Below are positions 23,608-34,086 of a stretch of 64,000 bases of DNA, piece by piece. Under the pieces are notes generated by a model. It searched no databases. It saw nothing but the letters and a program-made list of their open reading frames with translations, and was not told the DNA's origin. Made by a program: the position numbers and the translations under genes. Location: contig OZ024875.1 of assembly GCA_964017185.1 (NCBI GenBank), positions 60,879,043 to 60,943,042 of the forward strand. Reading direction: 5' to 3'. Position 1 is the stretch's first letter. Each line of letters starts with the position of its first letter. The stretch comes from Rugalucina vietnamica. Taxonomy: Eukaryota; Mollusca; Bivalvia; Lucinida; Lucinidae.

Positions 23608-25977
23608 TTGGAAAGTGAAAATTTTAAGAAACTAGGTTTTTCATTGAGCGTGTCTGAAGGTGCAAAGTTGGTAGAACTTATAAGTGACCACGAATTGGAA
23701 CAGGTAGTGCACTTCCCCACAAGAGGACAAAACACATTGGATTTGATTATCACTTCACTTCCCGGACAATTTGTTGATATTCATTCCCCGGACAGGCTTA
23801 GTGATCATGACATTGTCTCTGGAACTTTGAAAATAGTTATTCCCCCCATCAAGAAACCTAAGAGAAAGGTGTATAAATATCAGAAAGGTGATTATGAATC
23901 TATGAAAGGTGATGCCCTTAAATTTGCAAAGGAGAAATATTTCAACGGTTACTCTGGCACACGGTCGGTTCAAGAAAACTTTAATTTGATCACATCTTTT
24001 ATCCAGGAATCAGTGGATAAACATATCCCATCAAAGACTAGTCGCTCAGTTTCCTCAGTCCCATGGTTAACTCCTGAAATAAGAAGAAAGATTCGTAGAA
24101 AAAATGCAACTCACGCTAAAGCGAAGAAAACTGGGAATGCAAAATTTAGAACGAAATTTGAAACTTTGAGAAGAGAAATTAAAGCAGATATCAGAAAACA
24201 GCATGAGTTGTATGTAAATAACTTGGTTGGTGATGTTAAGGCTAATCCAAGAGATTTTTATCGGTACATAAATAGTCAGAAAAAAGATGTTCAAGGTATC
24301 CCCCCTTTGAAAAAGCGAAATGGAAGTGGTCTTGCTGAATCAGATTTTGAAAAGGCTGGTGAATTCAATGGTCAGTTTACGGATGTGTTCACCAAAACTG
24401 AACATAGCCAGGTCCCTCTTCTGAATAGAAAAGCCCCGTTTATGGAAGACATAGTGGTATCCAAAGAAGGTGTCACAAAACTTCTGAAAGGTTTGAACCC
24501 GTCGAAAGCTTTAGGTCCTGATGAGCTTCATCCCAGAGTCCTTAAGGAATTGGCATCTGAGCTAGGTCCTGTTTTTGCACATCTTTTTCAACAGTCAATA
24601 GACTCAGGTGAAATCCCCAAAGAATGGTCTTTAGCAAACATTTGTCCCCTGTTCAAAAAGGCTGACAGGTCTCTTGCTTGCAACTATCGTCCAGTTTCCT
24701 TGACCTGCGTACCCTGCAAACTTCTGGAACATATAGTGTGTTCTAATATCATGTCCCATTTGGATCATCATAAACTTTTGTCAGACAGGCAACATGCATT
24801 CAGGAAATCCCACAGTTGTGAAACCCAGTTAGCTACAGTGATTGATGACTGGGCAAAAATCTTAGACAATCAAGGTCAGGTTGACACATTTATCTTGGAT
24901 TTCGAAAAAGCTTTTGACACTCCTCCGCATGAACTCCTTAAAAGCAAATTGTTCAGATATGGAATTGGTGGGAAGACAATTAAATGGATTGATGCCTTCC
25001 TTTGCTATAGACAACAAAGAGTTGTGGTTAATGGCGTTAAATCAGACTGGGCTCCTGTTGTATCTGGTGTCCCACAGGGCACCGTTCTTGGCCCCTTGTT
25101 GTTTTCGTTGCATATAAATGATATCACCTCAGATATTGAATCGGAAATCAGACTCTTTGCTGATGATTGTGTTTGTTATCGTGAAATTAAGAATGTGGAG
25201 GATACAGTGAAACTTCAGAAGGATATTGATCGATTAGGTAGTTGGGCCAGGAAATGGGGTATGAGATTTCAACCTGTCAAGTGCAACATGATGCAGCTGA
25301 CAAATAAACGTACTAGTAAAATTCAGGCTTCTTACAAGCTTGAGGGTACTGTGTTGGAAAATGTTGAGAGTATCAAATATCTTGGTGTAACAATAACTAA
25401 GGATTTAAAATGGAATACTCACATCAGCAATGTGTGTACCAAAGCCAATAGGACCCTTGGTTTTTTGAGACGAAATCTGTTTTCTTGCCCCCAAGATGTG
25501 AGAGAAGCTGCCTATAAAGGTCTGGTGAGACCTATTCTTGAATATGGTAGCTCAGTTTGGGACCCTCATTATGAAGGTTTGATAGATGATTTGGAGAAGG
25601 TGCAAAAGCGTGCGGCTAGGTTTGTAACTAGGAACTATACATATGAAAAAGGTAGTATGACTGGCATCCTTAAAAAACTAAAATGGGAATCCCTGCAGAA
25701 AAGAAGGAAGGATAATAGAATTATATTACTTTACAAAGGTCTAAAAGGGAGAGCAAAAATACCCACGGATGACCTTATCCCCAAAAACAGGCGTTGTAGG
25801 AATCAACACTCCTTGGCATTTCAGATACCTTCAGCAAGTACAAATGCCTATTTACACAGTTTCTTCCCCCAGACCATTAGAGATTGGAATGAACTCCCTG
25901 ATTCTCTGATCTCCTCTGCTGAATTGTCAGATGATTGTGTGTCTAAATTTACTTCTCTTGTGAGAGCTCGGGACTAA
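23608..25977 (+). mobile_element. LINE copy 1 (CR1/Jockey-like), 5' truncated endonuclease, intact reverse transcriptase
   Basis: An open frame of about 789 residues begins inside the endonuclease domain (TRGQNTLDLIITSLPGQF, then LSDHDIVSG with the catalytic His) and lacks about 210 residues present in the neighbour at 26126. The reverse transcriptase follows whole: GPDELHPRVLKEL, NYRPVSLTCVPCKLLE, FILDFEKAFDTPPHELL, GVPQGTVLGPLLFSL and the catalytic LFADDCVCY. The C-terminal region has CPQDVREAAYKGLVRPILEY, typical of this superfamily. No ATG opens the frame; an in-frame TGA at 23596-23598 separates it from more open sequence upstream. The 3' end is at the TTCTGA repeat (26044-26073). Expression is doubtful without the 5' part. 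Confidence 0.85.
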
Positions 25978-26043
25978 TCCCCTCCGGTCAAGCCCCATCC
26001 CCCTGGTGTAGTATTGTCAGTTTGACGTTTCACCAGTAAACTA

Positions 26044-26073
26044 TTCTGATTCTGATTCTGATTCTGATTCTGA
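26044..26073 (+). repeat. 3' tail microsatellite (TTCTGA)n of LINE copy 1
   Basis: About five TTCTGA hexamers follow a conserved ACGTTTCACCAGTAAACTA stretch that also precedes the tail of LINE copy 2. Such short terminal repeats mark 3' ends of CR1-like elements. LINE copy 2 begins directly after it. Confidence 0.8.
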
Positions 26074-29000
26074 AAATAGGTTTGACCTACTTGCAAGAGG
26101 TCATGAAAACAAGTCCACTGAAACCTTGAATAGCAAAAACAGTTTTATTAGTGGTCTGAAATTTTCCAGTATCAACATAAACAGTATAAGAGGAAAAAAA
26201 CTTGAGTTGTTGGCCTTCATTGATTTTCATCAATCGCAGATTTTGGCGATTCAGGAAACAAAAATTGACAATTCCATATTAACGTCTGAATTATTTCCGG
26301 AATCTTTTCCATACAGCGTGTACAGAAAGGATAGAACCTTACATGGTGGTGGTGTTATGCTTCTTGTACACAAGGACATCCCACACATGCCCCTCACAGA
26401 ATTGGACAATGACTCAGAGTCAGTTTGGGTCAAACTTTTTGTAAATAAGAAAACTCACTTTGTGGCTAGCTGGTATCGACCACCTGTCGATGGTCATTTA
26501 CCAGTATCGGACAATGGAAATGACTTATTGAATTCACTGGAAAAGTTTGACAATTTATTTAGAGAACAGCTTGACAAAATCAAAAATATTAATAAAGGCA
26601 ACAAACCCCCCTTAATTCATGTTTTAGGTGATTTTAACTTTAGAGATATTGTATGGCCGGACAGACTCAGCAAATCTGGGTCATCATTGAGTCAGACGGA
26701 GGGTCAAATTTTGATAGATATCATGAATGACCATGGTTTGGAACAATTAGTCAATTTCCCCACCAGAGAAAGAAATACTTTGGACTTAATTTTGACCTCT
26801 CTTCCTGGTCAGTTTGTAGACATTCATTCCCCGGATAAGCTCAGTGATCATGACATTGTTTCTGGCACATTGAAAATTGCTATCCCCCCTATAAAGAAAC
26901 CTAGGAGAAAAGTGTATCGTTATCAGAAAGGTGATTATGAATCTATGAGAGCAGAAACACTTAAATTTGCAAAGGAAAGATACTTCAATGGTTACTCAGA
27001 TACTCGGTCGGTCCAGGAAAATTTCAATCTCATTACATCGTTTATTCAGGAATCGGCAGATAAACATATCCCCTCAAAAACTAGTCGCTCAGTTTCCTCC
27101 GTCCCTTGGATAACACCTGAAATAAGAAGGAAGATTCGCAGAAAAAATGCAACTCATGCAAAAGCTAAAAAGACTGGTAGTGCAAAATTTAGATCTAAAT
27201 TTGAATCTTTACGGAAAGAGATCAAAGCTGATATCAGGAAGCAGCATGATCTTTATGTGAACAACTTGGTAGGAGATGTTAAGGCTAATCCTAGAGATTT
27301 TTACAGGTACATAAACAGTCAGAAAAAAGATACCCAAGGTATTCCCCCGTTGAAAAAGAGAAATGGAAATGGAATAGCTCAATCTGAATTTGAGAAGGCG
27401 GAAGAATTTAATGGTCAGTTCTCGGATGTTTTCACTAAAAGTGAATACAAACAGGTCCCTCTTATGGATAGATCTGCCCCATTCATGCATGATATTGTGG
27501 TCACAAAGGAAGGGGTGACCAAACTTCTCAAAGGTCTAAACCCGTCTAAAGCCTTAGGGCCTGATGAGCTTCATCCCAGAGTCCTGAAGGAACTGGCTAT
27601 GGAATTAGGGCCGGTATTCGCCCATCTCTTCCAGCAGTCAATTGATACAGGTGAAATTCCTAAAGAATGGTCTCTTGCTAATATTTGCCCCCTGTTTAAG
27701 AAGGGTGACAGGTCACTTGCCCGCAATTACCGCCCTGTTTCTTTGACATGCATTCCTTGTAAGCTTCTTGAACATATTGTATGCTCAAATATTATGTCCC
27801 ATCTTGATGAACATGAACTCCTGTCGGACAGGCAACACGCATTTAGGAAATGGCATAGCTGTGAAACTCAGTTGACTACAGTGATAAATGACTGGGCCAA
27901 AATCTTAGACAAAAAAGGCCAGGTCGACACTTTTATACTCGATTTTGAAAAGGCTTTCGATACTCCTCCCCACGAACTCCTTAAAAGCAAATTGTTCAGC
28001 TATGGAATAGGTGGAACAACACTGAATTGGATAAATGCTTTCCTTTGTTTCAGACAACAAAGGGTAGTGGTTAATGGTATTAAATCGGATTGGGCTCCAG
28101 TTGTGTCGGGTGTCCCTCAGGGCACCGTTCTCGGCCCCTTGCTGTTTTCCTTGTATATAAATGACATCTCAGCAGACATCGAGTCTGAAATAAGACTCTT
28201 TGCTGATGATTGTGTTTGCTATCGTGAAATCAAGAATGAAGAGGATACATTGAAACTTCAAAGAGACATTGATCGCCTAGGCAGTTGGGCTAGAAAATGG
28301 GGAATGAGATTTCAACCCGTCAAATGCAACATGATGCAGCTGACAAATAAACGGTCTAGTAAGATACAGGCTAACTACACCCTTGAGGGCACTTTACTGG
28401 AAAACGTTGAAAGCATAAAATACCTGGGTGTAACTATCACAAATGATTTGAAATGGAATACTCATATTTCCAATGTTTGTACAAAGGCTAACAGAACTCT
28501 CGGATTCTTGAGGAGAAATTTGTATTCTTGTCCCCCAGATGTGAAAGAAGCAGCTTATAAAGGACTGGTGCGGCCGGTCTTGGAATATGGAAGCTCAGTT
28601 TGGGACCCTCACACTCATGGCCTCCAGGAAGAACTGGAAAAGGTCCAAAATCGTGCGGCAAGGTTTGTGACGGGAAATTATGTTTTTGAAACTGGGAGCA
28701 TGACTGGCATTTTAGGTCAACTGAAATGGGAATCTCTTAAGAAAAGGAGGAAGGATAGCAGACTTATATTGCTATACAAAGGTCTAAAGGGTAAAGCCAG
28801 AATACCCACAGATGACCTTATCCCAAAGAATAGGCGTTGTAGAAATCAACACTCTTTGGCTTTTCAGATACCTTCAGCTAGCAAAGAAGCGTACAAAAGT
28901 TACTGTAGTTTCTTTCCACAGACTATCAGGGACTGGAATGACCTCCCTGATTCACTTGTCTCCTCTGCTGAAATGTCTGATGACTGTGTGTCCAAGTTCG

Positions 29001-29116
29001 CTTCACTCGTGCGTTCAAGGGACTAATTTCCCCCCCATCCGAACCCCCTGGTGAAATAATGTCATTTGGCGTGTCACCAGTAAACTATTCAGATTCAGAT
29101 TCAGATTCAGATTCTC
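26074..29116 (+). mobile_element. LINE copy 2 (same family), endonuclease plus reverse transcriptase
   Basis: The main protein region is 26126-29026, about 966 residues and open throughout. The AP endonuclease is complete: SSININSIRGKKLELLA, ILAIQETKID (catalytic Glu), SWYRPP, HVLGDFNFRD and LSDHDIVSG. The reverse transcriptase has FILDFEKAFDTPP, GVPQGTVLGPLLFSLYIND and LFADDCVCYREI. It is close to copy 1 across the shared part but differs at many codons and in its tail hexamer (TTCAGA, 29089-29116 against TTCTGA). The 5' end sits on the tail of copy 1, with no ORF1 or 5' UTR seen, so it is probably 5' truncated. The frame is open upstream to 26012, through the tail of copy 1. Confidence 0.85.
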
Positions 29117-29910
29117 CCAAACCAACATCGGCATTAACGGGAAATGACACTGTTATGGCCTGTTGTAAAAGCTGCTGTCTACTTTTTACCTCGTTGATAA
29201 AACCTGCAGTTTTGTGCTATATTTTGTGCTGCATAATGACGCCGGGTGCAAAATAATGTTGTTTTCCAATTGATCAGATTCGCTAAAAACAAATAACTTG
29301 GGTAGCTTGCCATTTATTACATAATGCCTTATTATCTAAGCTTCATTTTGATAGATGATACAAGGCGGAATGTTCCAATCATGCAGCTATTATGGGTATA
29401 AATTCATTGCACCTTGATGCATTTTCCAGACAGGTACCAGTAGCTGACGTTACATCTTTATGAACTTGTTGGGTATTGCATGACTATTTCCATACGTTTT
29501 GGAATGGCTCATAGTCATTTACAAGTGCTCTGAAGCTACAGATTATGTCCGTTTTTCAACTCTAGTCGTCTTGAATATACTTTGATAATGTGTATACAGC
29601 AAGGTCTACAAATATTTTTAGCTTTAACATATCGCTTTGTGACACGGCACCACGATAAAGAATTAAGCAGACCCTTAAATTTGAACCTTTAAGTGAAACT
29701 GTGTTATAGTGAGGTGGTTCTAATGTGTACCCACAAACTATGTTTTGAGCAAAAATAAGAAAATAAAAAAAAAAAATTCTAATGAAATTTTGAATTATTA
29801 CAGGGAAAAAAATCTCTAGATATTGCATGGGCGTGTTTTAATAATGACCACCACACTCACTGTCACCTTAAAGTGATGTTTTTCTTTGTTTATGTTTACA
29901 GGCAGAATAA

Positions 29911-31185
29911 ATGGACAAACAGGATTTTAAAATGAGAAGAAGAAAATTCTGTACAGCAAAGAAAATTATCCTTGTGGCTTTCTTGACAGTCATATTTCTT
30001 TTTATCTCTTCAATGGTGTTTGAAAAGCAGTGGACTGGCATTTTCTCTGAACTTCAAAAGAATTTTTATACTGTTGAGTATATCAATGTAACAGACTGGA
30101 AAAGGCTAAAGTATGAAAGCTGCGATGGAAAGTTTATTGGATATGGTCACCAGTTTGCTTTGCTGAAGGACGTTGCCCTTATTCCTAACGATGATAAGTT
30201 CTACATGGCTTGCCAAAGTTTGCCAAAATATCATTTCAAATATGGGAAAGAGGGAACACATCTGAATGATTGGATGGAGAACATTGACTACATAGAAAGT
30301 ATGGGCCAAGGAAAATTAGTTTCTAAAGGAGCAAAGCATAAGATCAGTGAAACATTTACAGTAGCTGTTTTGAGATATGAATATGCTAATTTTTACCATA
30401 CAGTAACAGATTGGTATAATGTTTTCATACTGACAAAACTGTTAAATGAACCAATTAAAGACACTAGCATTATTTTATATGATCAAAATGCAAAAGGGCA
30501 TTTAGATGAAACATGGTCAACATTGTTTAAGAATGTAATTTTTAGACAAGACCTGTCAGAAACAACATTTTACAAGAAGTTAGCATGGAATGTACTTGGA
30601 TATGAGAGCCCAATAAATTTCCATGCAGCACTGTCACTGCCGTATGTTACAGACTTTCACAGTTTCTTCATACAACAACATGGAATTCATGCTGCAAAAT
30701 CCCTGAATTGCAGCCAGATTGTCATCACATTCATCTGGAGGAGGGATTATGTCGCACATCCTGGCAATCCAACAGGTTTAATCTCAAGGAAGGTGAAAAA
30801 TGAGGAGGAACTTGTATCTCATTTACAAAAAGTTTTCCCCAAGGTGTTAGTCAAGGGGATCCAGTTAGACCAACATTCTATGAGGACACAACTGGAAGTA
30901 ATTACAAACACAGACATTCTGATATCTATGCATGGTGCAGGACTTTCACATATTTTGTTTCTACCCCACCATGCAGGGGTTGTAGAACTATTTCCAATAT
31001 ACTGGAAGAAATATTTTGGTGCTTCACATTTTAAAGCTATGGCTAAATGGAGAAAACTTCACTATAGTGCCTGGCAAAATCTGAACCCATCTAATGAGTT
31101 TGACAAGTTTTATACATACGTTCCACCATCAGCATTAGAAAGTCATGTCAAACCTCTCTATAAACAGATGTGTACAACTTTGTGA
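29911..31185 (+). CDS. GT61-family glycosyltransferase (EOGT/POMGNT2-like), type II membrane protein
   Basis: A 424-residue reading frame without introns. Residues about 9-16 are basic (RRRKF, KK) and about 18-36 form one hydrophobic segment (IILVAFLTVIFLFISS), a signal anchor for a type II protein of the ER or Golgi. The C-terminal half carries the DUF563/GT61 signature: TDILISMHGAGLSHILFLP followed by GVVELFP, with FIWRRDY before it. Known members add GlcNAc or xylose to proteins or glycans; the acceptor here cannot be told. The start is chosen because a 3' splice site (tttacag) ends at 29901 and an in-frame TAA sits directly before the ATG, so a 5' untranslated exon is spliced to 29902; that exon was not found. 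AATAAA lies at 31203-31208, about 18 bp after the stop. LINE copies end 0.8 kb upstream. Confidence 0.8.
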   Translation: MDKQDFKMRRRKFCTAKKIILVAFLTVIFLFISSMVFEKQWTGIFSELQKNFYTVEYINVTDWKRLKYESCDGKFIGYGHQFALLKDVALIPNDDKFYMACQSLPKYHFKYGKEGTHLNDWMENIDYIESMGQGKLVSKGAKHKISETFTVAVLRYEYANFYHTVTDWYNVFILTKLLNEPIKDTSIILYDQNAKGHLDETWSTLFKNVIFRQDLSETTFYKKLAWNVLGYESPINFHAALSLPYVTDFHSFFIQQHGIHAAKSLNCSQIVITFIWRRDYVAHPGNPTGLISRKVKNEEELVSHLQKVFPKVLVKGIQLDQHSMRTQLEVITNTDILISMHGAGLSHILFLPHHAGVVELFPIYWKKYFGASHFKAMAKWRKLHYSAWQNLNPSNEFDKFYTYVPPSALESHVKPLYKQMCTTL

Positions 31186-31459
31186 ATATGCATTGTGTTG
31201 TGAATAAAATTGTGCCATATGAAAGGGAAAGTATTCATATACAGAAAGATTCTAATGCAGAACTTAAAGAATTTAGCCATAATTGTCATCATATACACAT
31301 CATATCACAACATTCGCTGGATCACTCGGAAGGGATTAGAACACGCAGCCTACGACCTTGTGTTAAAATGCTTTCCTGATCCATCTGTGTTCAAACGCCT
31401 TTGTGATCCATCAAATGTTTGAACACTGAAAACCATGGTTGATCCCTATAATTTAGCTG

Positions 31460-31688
31460 CATCCTGAGAAAACCAACACTGTCAGTGTGGTTTCGGAACA
31501 GGTCCGACACAAACTGAGCTGTACAAGCACAGAAAATAACTAGGGGCTGGAAATTTTGGTTTTAGAAAGTAGAGCAATATTATCCGGAAAACAAAGGTGC
31601 TGATCAGCTGTTTAGTTACAACAAAGCTGATCTGCGTCTTTGTTTTCACATATGTAGATTGTTGGTTTTCTTGTGCTGCAGCTCATAT
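31460..31688 (-). repeat. Hairpin MITE family A, reverse, 3' of the GT61 gene
   Basis: TGAGAAAACCAACACTG to GCTGCAGCTCATAT, with GCTGATCAGCTGTTTAG in the centre. Confidence 0.7.
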
Positions 31689-32257
31689 ATCTGTTAAACC
31701 GGAGTGATTATTTTTGAAACAGGTCCAGGTTAAGTGAAAATGTGTATTTGAAGCCAACCTGCCAACAGAGACTTAACAAATCACATTTTCTACTCATACT
31801 GAGCCAGTGATGGGCATGAGGGCCATTGCTGATTAATATTACTTGCAAGTAACAAGACTATTTGCTCAACAGGTTTTACGCCATCTTCGAGAAACTACCT
31901 TTTCTAAATCACACTTTTCTGACACACTCCAGAAAATTATGACTCTGTACAGTGGCTGCATTGTTTATTGTTGTCTCCCCATGGCCAGCATTGTCCCTTT
32001 TTAAGTTTTTAGTTAACGGAACATGGAGCCAAAATGACCTTTGATAGGACATGTTTACAAAACCACATTATAATCCTTTTGCTTTTCAAAATTCCTAAAA
32101 TTGCCACAAAAATTTTGAAAATCATTTCACTATAAAATTATGTACAGTTGGCATATTGCATGTACAAGGGAGGTAATCCAAAAACCTTTATATTGAATGT
32201 TTAACAAATCCATGAAATAGTTATGTTTTTGGACCGCAGTTATGTATACACTTCAAC

Positions 32258-32452
32258 CTCATTATAACACACCTCACTATAAGATGGCTTTCAATATAAT
32301 ACTGCCATGTCATGGCTCCAAAATTGATTATTTTGCTATGTGTCTATATATGTAACATATTTAAACCTCATTATAACACGGTTTCACAACTCTTTTTCAC
32401 TTATAACACTGTCTACTTCTATGTTATAATGAGGTTGTACCGTACTATACAG
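32258..32452 (+). repeat. MITE family B (Tc1/mariner-like termini)
   Basis: TTCAACCTCATTATAACACAC to ATGTTATAATGAGGTTGTACCGTA. Internal TTATAACACGGTTTCAC is shared with the copies at 58.7, 60.4 and 63.3 kb. Confidence 0.65.
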
Positions 32453-32487
32453 TTATATTTTGGTTGGGTACAGTTTATATAAAAAAC

Positions 32488-32657
32488 AGTGACGGATTTA
32501 GAGGGGGTTCCCGGGGTTTGCTTGAACCCTCCTCCGGAAGCAAATTCTTTCAATTTCATGGGGAAATTTATGAAAAATCAGGTAAAATGTTAGAAACAAA
32601 CCCCCCTTTGTGAATTTGAACCCCCCTTCCAGAAATCCTGGATCCGCCCCTGGAAAA
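32488..32657 (-). repeat. MITE family E (CAGTGGCGGAT termini), reverse
   Basis: CAGTGACGGATTTAGAGGGG to CAGAAATCCTGGATCCGCCCCTG. Termini resemble hAT-type MITEs. Confidence 0.65.
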
Positions 32658-33718
32658 ATGATAAATTTTGATTTTTTTTTCTGCGAAATCAGTTTCTTTT
32701 GCTTCCATTAAAACAATGCATAACGCCCTATTCAAAAATTATTTTCTGACATAAAATTTATATTTGTAAACCAATTTTCAAAATTTTGTTGCCACTTTTT
32801 AGGATTTTTGGAATGCAACACGTAACAAAATCGCTTATTTAATGAGATGTTTCAGAAAAGTGTAATTTTGAAAAGGCAGTTTCTGAAAGATGGTGTTATG
32901 ACAGTAGGCTATTTGAAGCAAAGTTTTGGAATGGTTGGCTGTATGAAAGACGTGACTTAAAAGTTTAAAATATAAATGCTGATTTTGATTTTTTACTGTC
33001 TTTCCATCAAGATCAACAATTTGACATAATAAATAATATCCTATCATATTAATTCATGACATGTGTTTTTAAAATCAGTGAACCAGAATGAATGTTTCTA
33101 TAAATCAGTAGGTAGGACTCCACAAATTTAATGAATTTCAACCTTCCATTTCATTTTCATTGATGTGTTATATTCTTGGGTTTTGTATATCAAATTTACT
33201 ATCAAATATTCTTCATTAACATTCCTATGCCAACCACTAAACATTTTCACAAAAAGTTCAAAAGTAGTAGTGTTTTTTCTCTTGCCTCTCAACATATGAC
33301 CTATAAACAAACAAAGTCTCATCAGCTCTGACACAGGCAATTTTTGGCCAGAATATACTGGCTCATTTTTTCTCCAAAGAATAATTGTGACATTTACATA
33401 TTAGCCACAAAATATCAAGTTAGTTGATGTTTCCAGCATAGGCCCACACACACTACGGTGGCAAAACTTTGGTCACAGCCCCACTCATTTCCATGGCTAT
33501 CCCCTGTCCTCCCCCGGGGCTGTGGTTACAAATGACTAGTGCATAAAACAGATTTTGACTACTCTGTGCTATTGTTGATTCCGCCACTGAATACCAGTAT
33601 TTACCTCGGCTTTTGCTTTGGTCAATATTTGTATCCACCGGTGGATATTGGTGCATACTATTGCATATGCATGATACAGCATTGCCAGATTTGTTCGAAC
33701 GAGACAAAATGAAATGAA

Positions 33719-33946
33719 ATATGAGCCGCTGCACCAGAAAACCAACAATTTGCACATGGGAAAACAAAGGCACAGACCAGCTTTATGGTAACCGCAAAGC
33801 TGATTAGCACCTTTATTTTCCCTACATGGCCAGTACAATCCCTCTTCTACTGAAATCCAAAATTTCAAGCTTTTTACCTGCAGGCTGGTTTGTGTCGGAC
33901 CTTGTCGGAAACCAAAACTGTTGGTTTTCTCACGCAGAGGCTAATA
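33719..33946 (+). repeat. Hairpin MITE family A
   Basis: ATATGAGCCGCTGCACCAGA to TTTTCTCACGCAGAGGCTAA. Central arms have partly lost pairing. Confidence 0.7.
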
Positions 33947-34086
33947 TAATATCCTTTGCATTTTCTATGTTGCATTTGGCAATACTAAGAGTTGTGTTAC
34001 TGTAATTAGTTAATAACATCATGTACTTGAAATATTGTTTGATCCTTATCTGCACTGTAACTAGTCTATCCAAAGTCATGACAGTA

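Larger units (their letters stand above)
31209..34086. other. Intergenic region between GT61 and hydratase genes
   Basis: The two genes converge here. It contains MITEs of families A, B and E listed separately; 32660-33718 shows no gene and no clear repeat. Confidence 0.4.

Noticed and set aside
29911-31185. GT61 gene as a processed retrogene
   Set aside because: The coding part lacks introns, but a good splice acceptor sits just before the ATG and there is no poly-A tail, so an ordinary gene with a 5' UTR intron is simpler.
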